Shown in pieces: positions 27,092-37,479 of a DNA stretch of 64,000 nt. Origin of the DNA: CAVVMA01 sp963788205 (GTDB lineage: Bacteria; Desulfobacterota; Binatia; Binatales; Binataceae); the NCBI GenBank assembly GCA_963788205.1, contig CAWBGG010000009.1:877468-941467 (forward strand). The letters are read 5' to 3'. Position 1 is the first letter of the stretch. Each line of letters begins with the position of its first letter. Below the pieces are notes generated by a model. It had not been told where the DNA came from. It saw only the letters and a program-made list of their open reading frames with translations, and made no database searches. The position numbers and the translations under genes are program-made.

Positions 27092-30000
27092 ATGCTCTCG
27101 GTGTATAGACCAGGCCGCGAAACAAATTTGAAATACTCATTCCTGCGGACCTTCGATCGTCTTTCGCGGGTTCCCGTCCGTGACATCGAAGAACCGATTC
27201 GCTCAGAACTGTTCAGCATCGAGCGCCTTGAGCAACATGGCGAAAGCCTCGCGGCCGCCCAGCGTATCGCGACCAAGCCCGGAACACGTCGAGAGTTGGC
27301 GCGACGCCTGCGGGACAATGGTCGCGTGCTTCTCGAAGACTATCGGTCAATCGGCGAGGCTATCCGCAACGAACACGTAATCACGCCCGCGGCCGAGTGG
27401 CTGGTGGACAACTTTCATGTCGTAGAGGAACAGATTCGCGAGATCCGCGACGATCTCCCGCGCGGCTTTTACCGACAGTTGCCCAAGCTCGCGGAAGGCC
27501 CACTGGAGGGCTATCCCAGAGTGTTCGGAATAGCCTGGGCCTTTGTCGCACATACCGACAGCCGGTTCGACCCTCAGATGCTATGCCGATTTGTGCAGGC
27601 CTATCAGCGCGTGGAGCCTCTGACGATTGGCGAGCTCTGGGCGGTAGCGATCACGCTCAGAATCGTACTGGTGGAGAATCTGCGGCGCCTGGCCGAGCAT
27701 CTCGTAAGCGGCCGCGCGGCGCGCCAGGAGGCAGACGACATCGCCGACCGGCTGTTGGGAGTCGGCGGCCGGGCAGCCGAACCGGCCATGGTCCTGGGCC
27801 ATTTGGATCAAGCGCCCATGCCGGCAGCTTTCGCGGTACAACTGGTCCAACGGTTGCGCGATCAGGATCCAAAGGTGACGCCGGCACTACGCTGGCTGGA
27901 CGAACACCTGGCAGCCCAGGGAACGACCGCCGACGAGATCGTACGGGCGGAGCATCAGAAACAGGGCGCGATGAACGTGACCGTGCGCAATGCGATCACG
28001 AGCATGCGCCTTATCTCTGCCGTCGATTGGACGGAACTGTTCGAGAGTGTCAGCCTGGTCGATGCCGCACTGCGCGCCGACAGCGACTTCGGCGAAATGG
28101 ACTTCCCGACCCGGGATCGCTATCGGCACGCGATAGAAGAGCTCGCGCGAGGCTCGCGGCAACCGGAACTCGAAGTCGCCAAGCGCGCAATTCTGGCCGC
28201 AAAACGCGCCGCAGTCAGCGGAGCAAGCGCCGACGATGCAACCCTCGGTCGTATCGCGGATCCCGGTTATTACCTGATCTCAAGAGGGCGGCGAGCCTTC
28301 GAAGCGGAGCTTGGATTTCGCGTTCCGATCGGCGTCCGGGCCGTTCGCACCTTCGCGGCCATGGGCGCCCCGGGTTATCTCGGAACGATGGTGATGGTCG
28401 GCGCGTTCATCCTGGCTCTCCCGTTGCTCGGTGTGGCGCATTTCGGCGTCTGCGGATGGACTCTCCTGGTGCTCTGTCTCCTCGCCGTTGTGCCGGCCTC
28501 AGATGCGGCCACGGTACTCGTGAACCGCGGCCTCGCGGATATCTTCCACCCAAAGATCCTGCCTGCTCTGGAGCTTCGCGACGGAGTGCCTTCGAGCCTG
28601 CGGACCATAGTTGTCGTGCCCACTCTCCTCTCAACCCGAACGGAGATCGAAGCGCAGATCGAACGGCTGGAGGTTCATTTTCTGGCGAGTGCGGATGGCG
28701 ATTTCTGCTTCGCGCTGCTTTCGGACTGGACCGATTCGGACACAGAGAGTGAGAACGGAGATGACCTGCTTCTCGCCGCGGCCGCCGACGGAATCGCGCG
28801 ATTGAATCGACGATACGGACCGATGCCAGACGGTGAACGATTCCTGTTGCTCCATCGCCGCCGAGTCTGGAACGAAGGGCAGGGAAAATGGATCGGATGG
28901 GAACGCAAGCGCGGAAAGCTGCACGAACTGAATCGATTGCTTCGCGGCGCGACCGACACAACTTTTATGGCGATCGGTGGACGGCCGCCGGTCGTGCCTT
29001 CCGGTGTCCGCTATGTAATCACCCTCGATGCCGATACCCGAATACCCAGGGGCGCGGCCAAGCGGCTGGTCGGCAAGATGGCCCACCCTCTCAACCGTCC
29101 CACGCTGGACCCTCATTCCTGCCGAGTGGTGGAAGGGTACGCGGTGCTTCAGCCGCGAGTTACACAGTCGCTGCCGACCGGTCGAGAGGGTTCACTTTTC
29201 CAGCGCACCTTCTCGAATGCCCCCGGAATCGACCCATATGCGTTCGCCAGCTCTGACCTGTACCAGGACCTTTTCGGCGAGGGCTCGTACAGCGGGAAGG
29301 GAATCTACGATCTCGATGCCTTCGAAGCCGCCCTTGAAGGGCGAGTTCCCGATAACACCCTCCTGAGTCATGACCTACTGGAGGGAATCTTCGCTCGGGC
29401 CGGACTGGTTTCCGACATCGAGGTGATCGAGGAGTTCCCATCACGCTATGACGTCGCCGCGACGCGGGAACATCGGTGGGCCCGCGGCGACTGGCAATTG
29501 CTTCCCTGGATTTTCGGTCGTGGGCGCAACTCGAAGAGCGACCGGCGTCGAGCCGCGGTTCCATTGCTAGGCCGCTGGAAGATGATGGACAACCTCCGGC
29601 GAACGCTGTCGGCGCCGGCCGCCTTTCTGGCGTTGCTGGGCGGATGGACCCTCCCGCTCGCTCCCGCCGTGGCCTGGACCGGGTTCGTACTCGGCACGAT
29701 CTCGATGCCAGCACTGGTACCCGTGCTAGGCGGGATCGTCCCGCGGCGGCGCGGAATCTCCAAGCGCAGCCACTTACTCGCGCTCGGATCGGATCTCGCG
29801 CTCGGACTGTCGCAGATAGCGTTTCTGGTTACGCTCGTGGCACATCAAGCCTGGTTGATGACCGACGCGATCGCACGAACTCTGTTCCGCTCGTTCGTGC
29901 GGCGACAGAGGCTGCTGGAGTGGGTCACCGCTGCTCAGGCGAAGTTCAGCGACCGGCTGGATCTTCCCGGAATCTACCGGCGGATGGCCGGTGGTGTCGC

Positions 30001-33000
30001 GCTCGCCGCCCTGGCGGCCGTCATCGTCGCGTCGATTGGGCGTGGTGTGTGGCCGATCGCGGCTCCATTCGTGATCCTGTGGATGCTGTCGCCGGCCATC
30101 GCGCGATGGGCGAGTTTTCCGCCACCCCTCGCAGGCCTCAATCCGGTCTCCACCGCGGACGCGCTGGCGTTGCGGCTCATCGCGCGCCGCACCTGGCGCT
30201 TTTTCGAGACTTTCGTCACGACGAAAGACAACATGCTCCCGCCCGACAACTTCCAGGAAGACCCGAAGCCGGTGCTCGCTCATAGGACATCTCCCACGAA
30301 CCTCGGCCTGTACCTTCTGTCCGTGGTAACTGCCCACGATTTTGGCTGGCTGGGCACTCTGGAGACGGTGGCGCGTTTGGATTCGACTCTGAGGACGATG
30401 AACGGGCTCGATCGGTTCCGTGGTCATTTCTACAACTGGTACGACACCCAGGAGCTTCGGGCGCTGCAACCGAGATACATCTCTTCAGTTGATAGTGGGA
30501 ATCTGGCTGGGCATCTGATCGCGGTTGGAAACGCGTGCCGCGAGCTGATCGGCGCGCCAATTCTGTCCCGGGAATGGCGCGCAGGGATTGAAGACGCCTT
30601 GGAACTCACGCGCGCTTCCCTGCACACGCTCGCCGACGATCAACGGAGCCAAACGGTTACTCGAAAGACTCTCGATGACGCGCTCGCCGCGGTCGCCGCT
30701 TCGCTCCTGCGGGCTTCTGCCACGGCTGTGGAGGCTGCCGGACACCTGGCGAAGCTTGCGTTCCAAGCCGACACCGTCATCGACATCGCGCGAGCGCTGA
30801 ACGAGGAACGGGCCGACGGCGCTGGCGAAGTGCTGATTTGGGCGCGGGCGTTACGTGCGTCCATTGAGAGCCACCAAGGCGACCTCGGGGAGCTGATGCC
30901 TTGGGCGAGCCTCCTGGCAGGCGATGGCGTGCTCGTAGGTGCAGCGGCCAGAGCGGATGAAGCGGCCTCTTTCAGGGACGTGCTTGGATCGATTTTAGAC
31001 TCGATCCCGACCTTGGCCGAACTCCCGGATCGCTGCGAGGCGGCCCTCAGCATCCTTGCCCGTTGTCGAGCGCAACTCGCAGCGCAGTCCGACCGCGGCG
31101 GCAATTCACTGGCGCGAGCCGACGCTTTGATCCAGGCCTTCGAGCGATCCGCAAGCGAGGCTCGGTCGCTTGAGCGCCGGCTCTCGGCTCTCGGCGAGCT
31201 CGCGGCCAAGCTGTTCGAGGAAATGAAATTCGATTTCCTTTTCGACTCAGCACGGCAACTCCTCTCGATAGGTTACCGGGTTTCCGACGGCCTTCTTGAT
31301 TCCAACTGTTACGATTTACTCGCCTCCGAGGCGCGGCTTGCGAGTTTCGTCGCGATTGCCAAAGGCGACATCCCGGCGAGCCACTGGTTCCGGCTGGGGC
31401 GGGCCATGACGCCGATCGACCGCGGGTCGGCGCTCATCTCGTGGTCGGGATCGATGTTCGAGTACCTGATGCCATCGCTGGTGATGAGCGCGCCGACGGG
31501 GAGCTTGCTCGAGCAGACCAACCGCCTCGTTGTCCGCCGCCAGATCAAATACGGCGCCGAGCTCAAAGTGCCATGGGGCGTTTCAGAATCGGCGTACAAT
31601 GCGCGCGATTTGGATCTCACCTATCAGTACTCGAATTTCGGGGTCCCCGGCCTGGGGCTCAAGCGGGGGCTGAGCCAGAACATCGTGATCGCTCCCTATG
31701 CGACGGCTCTAGCGTCGATGGTCGATGCGGAGGCCGCGGTGCGAAACTTCCTGCGACTGTCCGCGGCCGGCGGCCGCGGTGAGTACGGTTGGTATGAGGC
31801 TCTGGACTATACGCCGGTTCGTATACCGGAGGACGAGAATGTGGCGATCGTTCGCGCCTATATGGCGCATCATCAGGGGATGACCCTGGTGGCGATCGCC
31901 GACGCAATCGGGAACGGGACGATGCGCGCGCGTTTTCACGCCGAGCCCATCATCCAGGCAACCGAGCTTTTGCTGCAGGAGCGAACTCCACGGGATGTTG
32001 CGGTTGCACGCCCCCGTGCCGAGGAGGTCCAGGCGGCCGCCAATGTTCGTGAGATCCTTCCGACAATGCTGCGCCGGTTTCGGTCCCCGCACGACCAGGT
32101 TCCGCGCACGCAACTCCTCTCGAACGGCAGTTACACGGTGATGATCACCGCCTCGGGTTCGGGTTACAGCCGCTGGCGGAACCTCGCAGTCACACGCTGG
32201 CAGGAAGATGTGACCTGCGACTCGTGGGGCTCGTACGTGTTTCTTCGCGACGTGCGCAGCGGCCAAGCATGGTCGGCGGGATATCAGCCGATCGGAGTCG
32301 AGCCGGATAGTTACGAGGTCCGGTTCTACGAGGATCGCGCCGAGATCGTGCGGCGCGATGGAACGATCACGACCACGCTGGACGTGGCGGTTTCGCCCGA
32401 GGACGACGCCGAGGTTCGCCGCGTTTCGCTCTCGAATCTGGGCAGCCGTGTTCGCGAGATCGAACTGACCTCTTATGCCGAGGTCGTATTGGCGCCGGCC
32501 GCGGCAGACGCGGCCCATCCCGCTTTCTCCAAGCTGTTCATCCAGACCGAGTTCGCACCCAGCGTCAGCGCGTTGCTTGCCACCCGGAGACGACGGTCTC
32601 CCGCTGAGCCCGAGGTCTGGGCGGCGCACCTGGCTGTCGTGGAGGGCGAGACCGTGGGCGATGTGCAATTCGAGACCGACCGGGCGCGCTTTATGGGTCG
32701 AGGGCGCGGAATCCGCACGCCCATCGCAGTCCTCGACGGACGGCCGCTCTCCAACACCGTGGGCACCGTGCTCGATCCTATCTTTAGCCTTCGTTGCAGA
32801 GTGCGGCTTGCGCCGGGAGCCACTGCCCGCGTGGCGTTCTGGACACTGATCGGCTCGTCGCGCGACGAAGCGCTCGACCTGGCCGACAAGCATCATGATC
32901 CCACAGCTTTCGAGCGGGCGGTCACTCTGGCGTGGACCCAGGCGCAGGTGCAGCTCCATCATCTCGGTGTCGGCCCCGACGAAGCGCATCTGTTCCAGCG

Positions 33001-35959
33001 TCTGGCCAATCACGTGCTTTACTCCGACCCTACGCTGCGTCCTTCGTCCGAGGTGCTCAAACGAAGCGATCGAGGACCCGCAGCGCTTTGGGCTCACGGG
33101 ATCTCCGGCGATCTGCCGATTGTACTGGTTCGCATCGATGACGCCGAGGATTTGGAGAGCGTTCGGCAACTGATTCGCGCTCACGGATACTGGCGGATGA
33201 AGCAGCTCGCCGTCGATCTAGTGATTTTGAATGAGAGGCCCCCGTCGTACGATCACGATCTGCAGGTAGCTATCGAGGCCCTGGTCCGCGCGGCCCAGTC
33301 GCGGACGCATTCCGACGACGAACGATCGGAATCGGCACCCGCGCTGGGAACCGTGTTCGTCCTGCGAGCGGATCTGGTCTCCGTCGAGACCCGCAACCTG
33401 CTCCAGACCGCGGCGCGAGCGGTGCTCATCAGCAGACGCGGGAGTATCTCCGAGCAGTTGAAGCGTTTCGAGGAATCCGCGCCCGCCGCCGCGCCACCGC
33501 CGAGGCGCATAGCTGTAAGCGAGCCGCCGGCCGCTCTGACGCCGCCGCAACTGGAGTTTTTCAATGGCCTCGGCGGCTTCGCCGCCGGCGGGCGGGAGTA
33601 CGTGACGGTCCTCGGTGCGGGCCAATGGACGCCGGCACCTTGGGTCAACGTCATCGCCAACCCCTCATTCGGCTTCCAGGTGTCGGTCGAGGGCGGGGGC
33701 TACACGTGGCAGACCAACAGCCGTGACAACCAGATTACACCGTGGTCGAACGATCCCGTCGCCGACCGGCCGGGAGAAGTCATCTATGTTCGCGACGAAG
33801 ACAGTGGCGAGCTCTGGGGCCCTACTGCGCTGCCCATTCGCGAGGAAGCCTCGCCGTACGTTGTCCGACACGGCCAAGGCTACAGCCGTTTCGACCACGT
33901 CTCGCACGGGATATCGCTTGAGCTTCTGCAATTCGTACCTCCCGGGGATCCGATCAAGATTTCCCGGCTCAAGATTCGGAATCTCTCGGCCCAATCGCGG
34001 CGCCTTTCGGTCACCGCATATGTGGAGTGGGTGCTCGGCGCCGCCCGTGCCTTCTCCGCGCCGTTCATCGTAACCGAGATCGACCCGGAGACCGGAGCGA
34101 TGCTCGCACGGAACCCGTGGAACTCCGAGTTCGGCGGCAACGTGGCGTTTGCAGACCTCGCCGGGCGCCAGCGCAGCTATACCGGCGATCGCACGGAGTT
34201 CGTGGGCCGTAATGGAACTCTGGACAACCCGTTGGCGCTTGATGGAGGCGCGCCGCTCTCCAATTGCGTCGGCGCCGGCCTCGATCCCTGCGGCGCCCTG
34301 CAGACGATCGTCGAGCTCCGGCCAAACGGAGCGGCCGAAGTGGTCTTCCTTCTCGGCGAGGCAGCGACTAAGGCCGACGCCCTTTCCCTGATCACCCGCT
34401 ACCGAACCGCCGACCTCGACCTGGTCTTTGGCGAGGTGACTCGGCTCTGGGATGACATCCTCGGCGCGGTTGCGGTGAAGACGCCCGATCGTTCCGTGGA
34501 CCTGCTCCTGAACCGATGGTTGCTCTATCAGACACTCGCCTGCCGGGTGTGGGCGCGATCGGCGTTCTATCAGGCGGGTGGCGCTTATGGATTCCGCGAC
34601 CAACTGCAGGACGTGATGGCGCTAACCGGGTCGAAGCCCGAAATGACCCGTGCGCATGTGCTGCGCGCGGCCGCACGGCAGTTTGTCGAGGGCGACGTTC
34701 AGCATTGGTGGCATCCGACATCGGGGCGAGGGGTGCGCACGCGGATCTCCGACGACCGGGTATGGTTGCCTTACGCCGTCGCACATTACACGGAAGTCAC
34801 GGGCGATACCGGAATCCTCGACGAGATGGTTTCCTTTCTCGACGGTCCGGTCCTGCATCCCGGCGAAAACGAATCTTACTTTCAACCGACAGTCGCCAGG
34901 GAGCCTGCCACGCTGTTCGAACATTGCGCCCTGGCGCTCGACGTGAGTCTGTCGCTTGGCGTGCACGGCCTGCCGCTGTTCGGCACTGGAGACTGGAACG
35001 ACGGCATGAATCGAGTTGGCGAGTTTGGCAAGGGCGAGAGCATCTGGCTCGCATGGTTTCTCCACGCAACTCTCTCAGCCTTCGCTCCGATTGCGGATAC
35101 TCGCGGCGAGCATGTGCGCGCTACTACATGGCGGCGGCACGCTTCAGCGCTACGTGAATCTCTGGAGCGGGAAGGATGGGACGGCAATTGGTACCGGCGG
35201 GGGTACTTCGATGACGGGACGCCGCTTGGCTCGGCGCCAAGCACCGAATGCCGCATCGATTCGATCGCGCAGTCGTGGGCCGTGATTTCCGGTGCTGCGG
35301 ACCCCGCCCGCGCTACGAGCGCCATGGCCGCGGTGGACGAATACCTGGTCCGCCGTGACGACGGACTGGCGCTACTTTTCACGCCTCCGTTCGATCTCAC
35401 ACCGCTGGACCCGGGCTACATCAAAGGATATCCGCCGGGTATCAGAGAGAACGGCGGCCAATATACGCATGCGGCAATCTGGTCAGTGATCGCCTTCGCG
35501 ATGCTCGGCGACGGAGACAAGGCCGGCGAGTTGTTCTCGATCTTGAACCCTATAAATCACGCAAACTCGCGCGCCGGAATTCTTCGCTACAAAGTGGAGC
35601 CATACGTTGCCTGTGCGGACGTCTACTCCAAGCCCCCACATGTCGGGCGGGGCGGATGGACCTGGTACACCGGCTCGGCCGGATGGATGTATCGTGCCGG
35701 CCTCGAATGGATCCTGGGATTTCGCTTGCAAGGCGCAACGCTGCTTCTTGACCCATGCATCCCGCGCCGATGGCGGGGCTTCGAAATCGTTTATCGATAT
35801 CGCTCCGCGCGCTATAACATCGCGGTCGAGAACCCGCGCGGAGTTAGCCGCGGCGTAACCCTTGCAGAGCTTGACGGCGAGTCCTTGCCGGAAAACCGCG
35901 CGCGAATACCCTTGGCAGATGATGGGACCACCCATCGAGTGCGCGTGGTGCTTGGATAG
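27092..35959 (+). CDS. Cyclic beta-1,2-glucan synthase (GT84-GH94)
   Basis: This 2955-residue membrane enzyme is related to NdvB/ChvB, which builds cyclic beta-1,2-glucan from UDP-glucose. The N-terminal third is the family-84 glycosyltransferase: membrane segments near 415-480, 835-880 and 970-1010, with TLDADTRIPRG, LLSHDLLEG and RWARGDWQ between them. A glucoamylase-like domain follows (GVPGLGLKRGL, GEYGWYEALDYT, HHQGMTLVAI). The last ~1250 residues are two glycoside-phosphorylase-like (GH94) units that set chain length, with the catalytic-type Asp in GTGDWNDGMNRVG. The length is close to rhizobial NdvB (about 2800). The ATG at 27092 lacks a good ribosome site, so the start is approximate. 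The product would be a periplasmic osmoregulatory glucan. Confidence 0.94.
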   Translation: MLSVYRPGRETNLKYSFLRTFDRLSRVPVRDIEEPIRSELFSIERLEQHGESLAAAQRIATKPGTRRELARRLRDNGRVLLEDYRSIGEAIRNEHVITPAAEWLVDNFHVVEEQIREIRDDLPRGFYRQLPKLAEGPLEGYPRVFGIAWAFVAHTDSRFDPQMLCRFVQAYQRVEPLTIGELWAVAITLRIVLVENLRRLAEHLVSGRAARQEADDIADRLLGVGGRAAEPAMVLGHLDQAPMPAAFAVQLVQRLRDQDPKVTPALRWLDEHLAAQGTTADEIVRAEHQKQGAMNVTVRNAITSMRLISAVDWTELFESVSLVDAALRADSDFGEMDFPTRDRYRHAIEELARGSRQPELEVAKRAILAAKRAAVSGASADDATLGRIADPGYYLISRGRRAFEAELGFRVPIGVRAVRTFAAMGAPGYLGTMVMVGAFILALPLLGVAHFGVCGWTLLVLCLLAVVPASDAATVLVNRGLADIFHPKILPALELRDGVPSSLRTIVVVPTLLSTRTEIEAQIERLEVHFLASADGDFCFALLSDWTDSDTESENGDDLLLAAAADGIARLNRRYGPMPDGERFLLLHRRRVWNEGQGKWIGWERKRGKLHELNRLLRGATDTTFMAIGGRPPVVPSGVRYVITLDADTRIPRGAAKRLVGKMAHPLNRPTLDPHSCRVVEGYAVLQPRVTQSLPTGREGSLFQRTFSNAPGIDPYAFASSDLYQDLFGEGSYSGKGIYDLDAFEAALEGRVPDNTLLSHDLLEGIFARAGLVSDIEVIEEFPSRYDVAATREHRWARGDWQLLPWIFGRGRNSKSDRRRAAVPLLGRWKMMDNLRRTLSAPAAFLALLGGWTLPLAPAVAWTGFVLGTISMPALVPVLGGIVPRRRGISKRSHLLALGSDLALGLSQIAFLVTLVAHQAWLMTDAIARTLFRSFVRRQRLLEWVTAAQAKFSDRLDLPGIYRRMAGGVALAALAAVIVASIGRGVWPIAAPFVILWMLSPAIARWASFPPPLAGLNPVSTADALALRLIARRTWRFFETFVTTKDNMLPPDNFQEDPKPVLAHRTSPTNLGLYLLSVVTAHDFGWLGTLETVARLDSTLRTMNGLDRFRGHFYNWYDTQELRALQPRYISSVDSGNLAGHLIAVGNACRELIGAPILSREWRAGIEDALELTRASLHTLADDQRSQTVTRKTLDDALAAVAASLLRASATAVEAAGHLAKLAFQADTVIDIARALNEERADGAGEVLIWARALRASIESHQGDLGELMPWASLLAGDGVLVGAAARADEAASFRDVLGSILDSIPTLAELPDRCEAALSILARCRAQLAAQSDRGGNSLARADALIQAFERSASEARSLERRLSALGELAAKLFEEMKFDFLFDSARQLLSIGYRVSDGLLDSNCYDLLASEARLASFVAIAKGDIPASHWFRLGRAMTPIDRGSALISWSGSMFEYLMPSLVMSAPTGSLLEQTNRLVVRRQIKYGAELKVPWGVSESAYNARDLDLTYQYSNFGVPGLGLKRGLSQNIVIAPYATALASMVDAEAAVRNFLRLSAAGGRGEYGWYEALDYTPVRIPEDENVAIVRAYMAHHQGMTLVAIADAIGNGTMRARFHAEPIIQATELLLQERTPRDVAVARPRAEEVQAAANVREILPTMLRRFRSPHDQVPRTQLLSNGSYTVMITASGSGYSRWRNLAVTRWQEDVTCDSWGSYVFLRDVRSGQAWSAGYQPIGVEPDSYEVRFYEDRAEIVRRDGTITTTLDVAVSPEDDAEVRRVSLSNLGSRVREIELTSYAEVVLAPAAADAAHPAFSKLFIQTEFAPSVSALLATRRRRSPAEPEVWAAHLAVVEGETVGDVQFETDRARFMGRGRGIRTPIAVLDGRPLSNTVGTVLDPIFSLRCRVRLAPGATARVAFWTLIGSSRDEALDLADKHHDPTAFERAVTLAWTQAQVQLHHLGVGPDEAHLFQRLANHVLYSDPTLRPSSEVLKRSDRGPAALWAHGISGDLPIVLVRIDDAEDLESVRQLIRAHGYWRMKQLAVDLVILNERPPSYDHDLQVAIEALVRAAQSRTHSDDERSESAPALGTVFVLRADLVSVETRNLLQTAARAVLISRRGSISEQLKRFEESAPAAAPPPRRIAVSEPPAALTPPQLEFFNGLGGFAAGGREYVTVLGAGQWTPAPWVNVIANPSFGFQVSVEGGGYTWQTNSRDNQITPWSNDPVADRPGEVIYVRDEDSGELWGPTALPIREEASPYVVRHGQGYSRFDHVSHGISLELLQFVPPGDPIKISRLKIRNLSAQSRRLSVTAYVEWVLGAARAFSAPFIVTEIDPETGAMLARNPWNSEFGGNVAFADLAGRQRSYTGDRTEFVGRNGTLDNPLALDGGAPLSNCVGAGLDPCGALQTIVELRPNGAAEVVFLLGEAATKADALSLITRYRTADLDLVFGEVTRLWDDILGAVAVKTPDRSVDLLLNRWLLYQTLACRVWARSAFYQAGGAYGFRDQLQDVMALTGSKPEMTRAHVLRAAARQFVEGDVQHWWHPTSGRGVRTRISDDRVWLPYAVAHYTEVTGDTGILDEMVSFLDGPVLHPGENESYFQPTVAREPATLFEHCALALDVSLSLGVHGLPLFGTGDWNDGMNRVGEFGKGESIWLAWFLHATLSAFAPIADTRGEHVRATTWRRHASALRESLEREGWDGNWYRRGYFDDGTPLGSAPSTECRIDSIAQSWAVISGAADPARATSAMAAVDEYLVRRDDGLALLFTPPFDLTPLDPGYIKGYPPGIRENGGQYTHAAIWSVIAFAMLGDGDKAGELFSILNPINHANSRAGILRYKVEPYVACADVYSKPPHVGRGGWTWYTGSAGWMYRAGLEWILGFRLQGATLLLDPCIPRRWRGFEIVYRYRSARYNIAVENPRGVSRGVTLAELDGESLPENRARIPLADDGTTHRVRVVLG

Positions 35960-35983
35960 TCGTCCTCTCCGGTGACGATTTTT
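35958..35983 (+). terminator. Possible terminator after the glucan synthase gene
   Basis: The inverted repeat AGTCGTC/GACGATT with a 9-base loop overlaps the stop codon and is followed by TTTTT. The stem is short and includes a G-T pair, so it is weak. Confidence 0.35.
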
Positions 35984-36181
35984 GGCCATGTGCGCAGTCG
36001 GCCGGTCCAGGGAACGCTTGATCGGAGGAGAATCGCCAACTTGACGGACGCTCGACGATGTTCGCCATGGTTAGTCAAACTCGGAATGCATTAAGATGGG
36101 CTCTGGATCTCGTGACAGGCAAGCCCAGAAGCGTTACAGGCCAGGCGAGGCGCGTTTTCGCCCAGCAATCGACCGGCTCCG

Positions 36182-36501
36182 TCACCGGCAGGTGATCGCG
36201 AGCCGAGACGGGAACGGTCCGATGTACTCGTCGACCCACGAAGTGTTGCCGAGGTACCGCTTGCGATCGCTCAACCCAGGCGCGTCGGACAGATGAAAGC
36301 GCGGCTGCGCGAAGAAGTGCCGTTGAGGTCCTCCCATACGCCAGCCGCCATGGTGTCGAGGCAAACCTGCGGCAACACCGGCACGTCCCAGCGGAAGAAC
36401 TCGCGCGTGATGTCGTCGTGCTCGTCACGCCAGATCCCGAGGTGCGTCTTGCGACCGGGATCGAGGATGGTCTCGTTGTTTGACCGGCTAGCCGCGCTCA
36501 C
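36182..36501 (-). pseudogene. Unrecognised protein fragment, frameshifted
   Basis: A GTG at 36501 overlaps the stop of the upstream metallo-hydrolase (GTGA), so the two were translationally coupled. The first frame encodes HLGIWRDEHDDITREFF and LPQVCLDTMAAGVWEDLNG, then loses sense. A second frame continues FFAQPRFHLSDAPGLSD and YLGNTSWVDEYIGPFP to a stop at 36182. The switch is near 36315, and one missing base would join the frames. Total length is about 106 residues, which may be complete. I do not recognise the family. The shared operon with a broken metallo-hydrolase suggests that both genes are decaying. Confidence 0.5.
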
Positions 36502-37400
36502 AGCGCCACCTCTGCAACTCGTGTGCGGCAGACCTCGATGGTGGTCAGGTCACGGCCGACGGTGATCCGACCGGTGTACCCGCCGGAACGGACGTCATGG
36601 GCGAACGCCTCCTCTGCGGCCTCGTTGTGGGGCGCAGGGATCAAGTGTGTCAGGACCAGGTGCTGCACGCCGGCCCGCTCGGCCAGCGCACCCAAGGGCA
36701 CGGTGTCAGCATGATAGCTCAAGATCGTCTCGAACACCGTGCCCTTTGTCAGGTCGCGCAGTGCAGTCGCGCGGCAGGCCTCGTGAACCAAAACATCGGC
36801 ACCCGCGCTGAGACGTTCGACCTCGTCGCATACGCGGGTGTCGCCCGAGATGACGACGACCGCGGTGGGCGTGGTGACACGGTAGGCCACGGCCTCCATC
36901 ACCGGCTCATGGTGGACCGCGACCGCCTCGACGACGACAGCACCGTCGTCGGATCGCCAGACCACAATCGGGGTGCTCTTCGCTTCGAAGACCCGCAGAT
37001 CAGTCCTCGGTGCCTCGCTCTGCACATGCTCCATCCGCAACGCGATGTCGTCCTCGTACACGTCAAACATCCGGCGGGCGAACCTGGCCGCCCCACCCTC
37101 GGCGGCAACTACCGTCAGTGGCCCGGTGCGGTGGAGTTGTTGCTCGATCCATCGCGTCATCGCCACGTCGGCTAGGTCAACCAGATGGTCGCTATGCACA
37201 TGGGTAACGAACTGAGCGGTCAGCGCGTATGGGGGTGCCCCCGCCTCGGCCAGGCGGATGACCGTGCCCCGCCCGGCGTCGAACTAGAGCGCGATGCCGC
37301 CATGACGAACCAGCGTGCCGGCGCCGGCGCGGCCCCGGCCAGGCGACGAGTGGGGAACGCCGGTGCCGGTAAGTACGACGGTCGTGGAAGAATTGGTCAT
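36498..37400 (-). pseudogene. Metallo-beta-lactamase-fold hydrolase with amber codon 39
   Basis: The ATG at 37400 is preceded by AGAGG. The frame encodes VVLTGTGVPHSSPGRG, then a TAG at 37286-37284 (codon 39, context IAL-stop-FDAGRGTV), then continues without further stops for 261 codons. The metal-binding FVTHVHSDHLVDLAD motif lies after the stop, followed by the second-sphere SGDTRVCDEVE and VLVHEACR and the C-terminal LTHLIPAP. The order matches RNase Z/arylsulfatase-like members of the fold. CAG to TAG is a single transition, so nonsense mutation is the simplest reading. Readthrough or base-call error cannot be excluded. The next gene is coupled by a GTGA overlap. Confidence 0.75.
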
Positions 37401-37479
37401 TGCTACCTCTTTACGTCCACTCAGATAGCGGGGCCGGCTTGGTCTCGGCTCACTCGTGTGGCAAAGAGACCGAGCCCCT

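Noticed and set aside
35984..36181. Possible small gene after the glucan synthase
   Set aside because: Only short frames without ribosome sites; nothing coherent seen.
37284..37286. Pyrrolysine codon in the metallo-hydrolase
   Set aside because: Not a family known to use it and no pyl genes are in the window; kept only as a check item.
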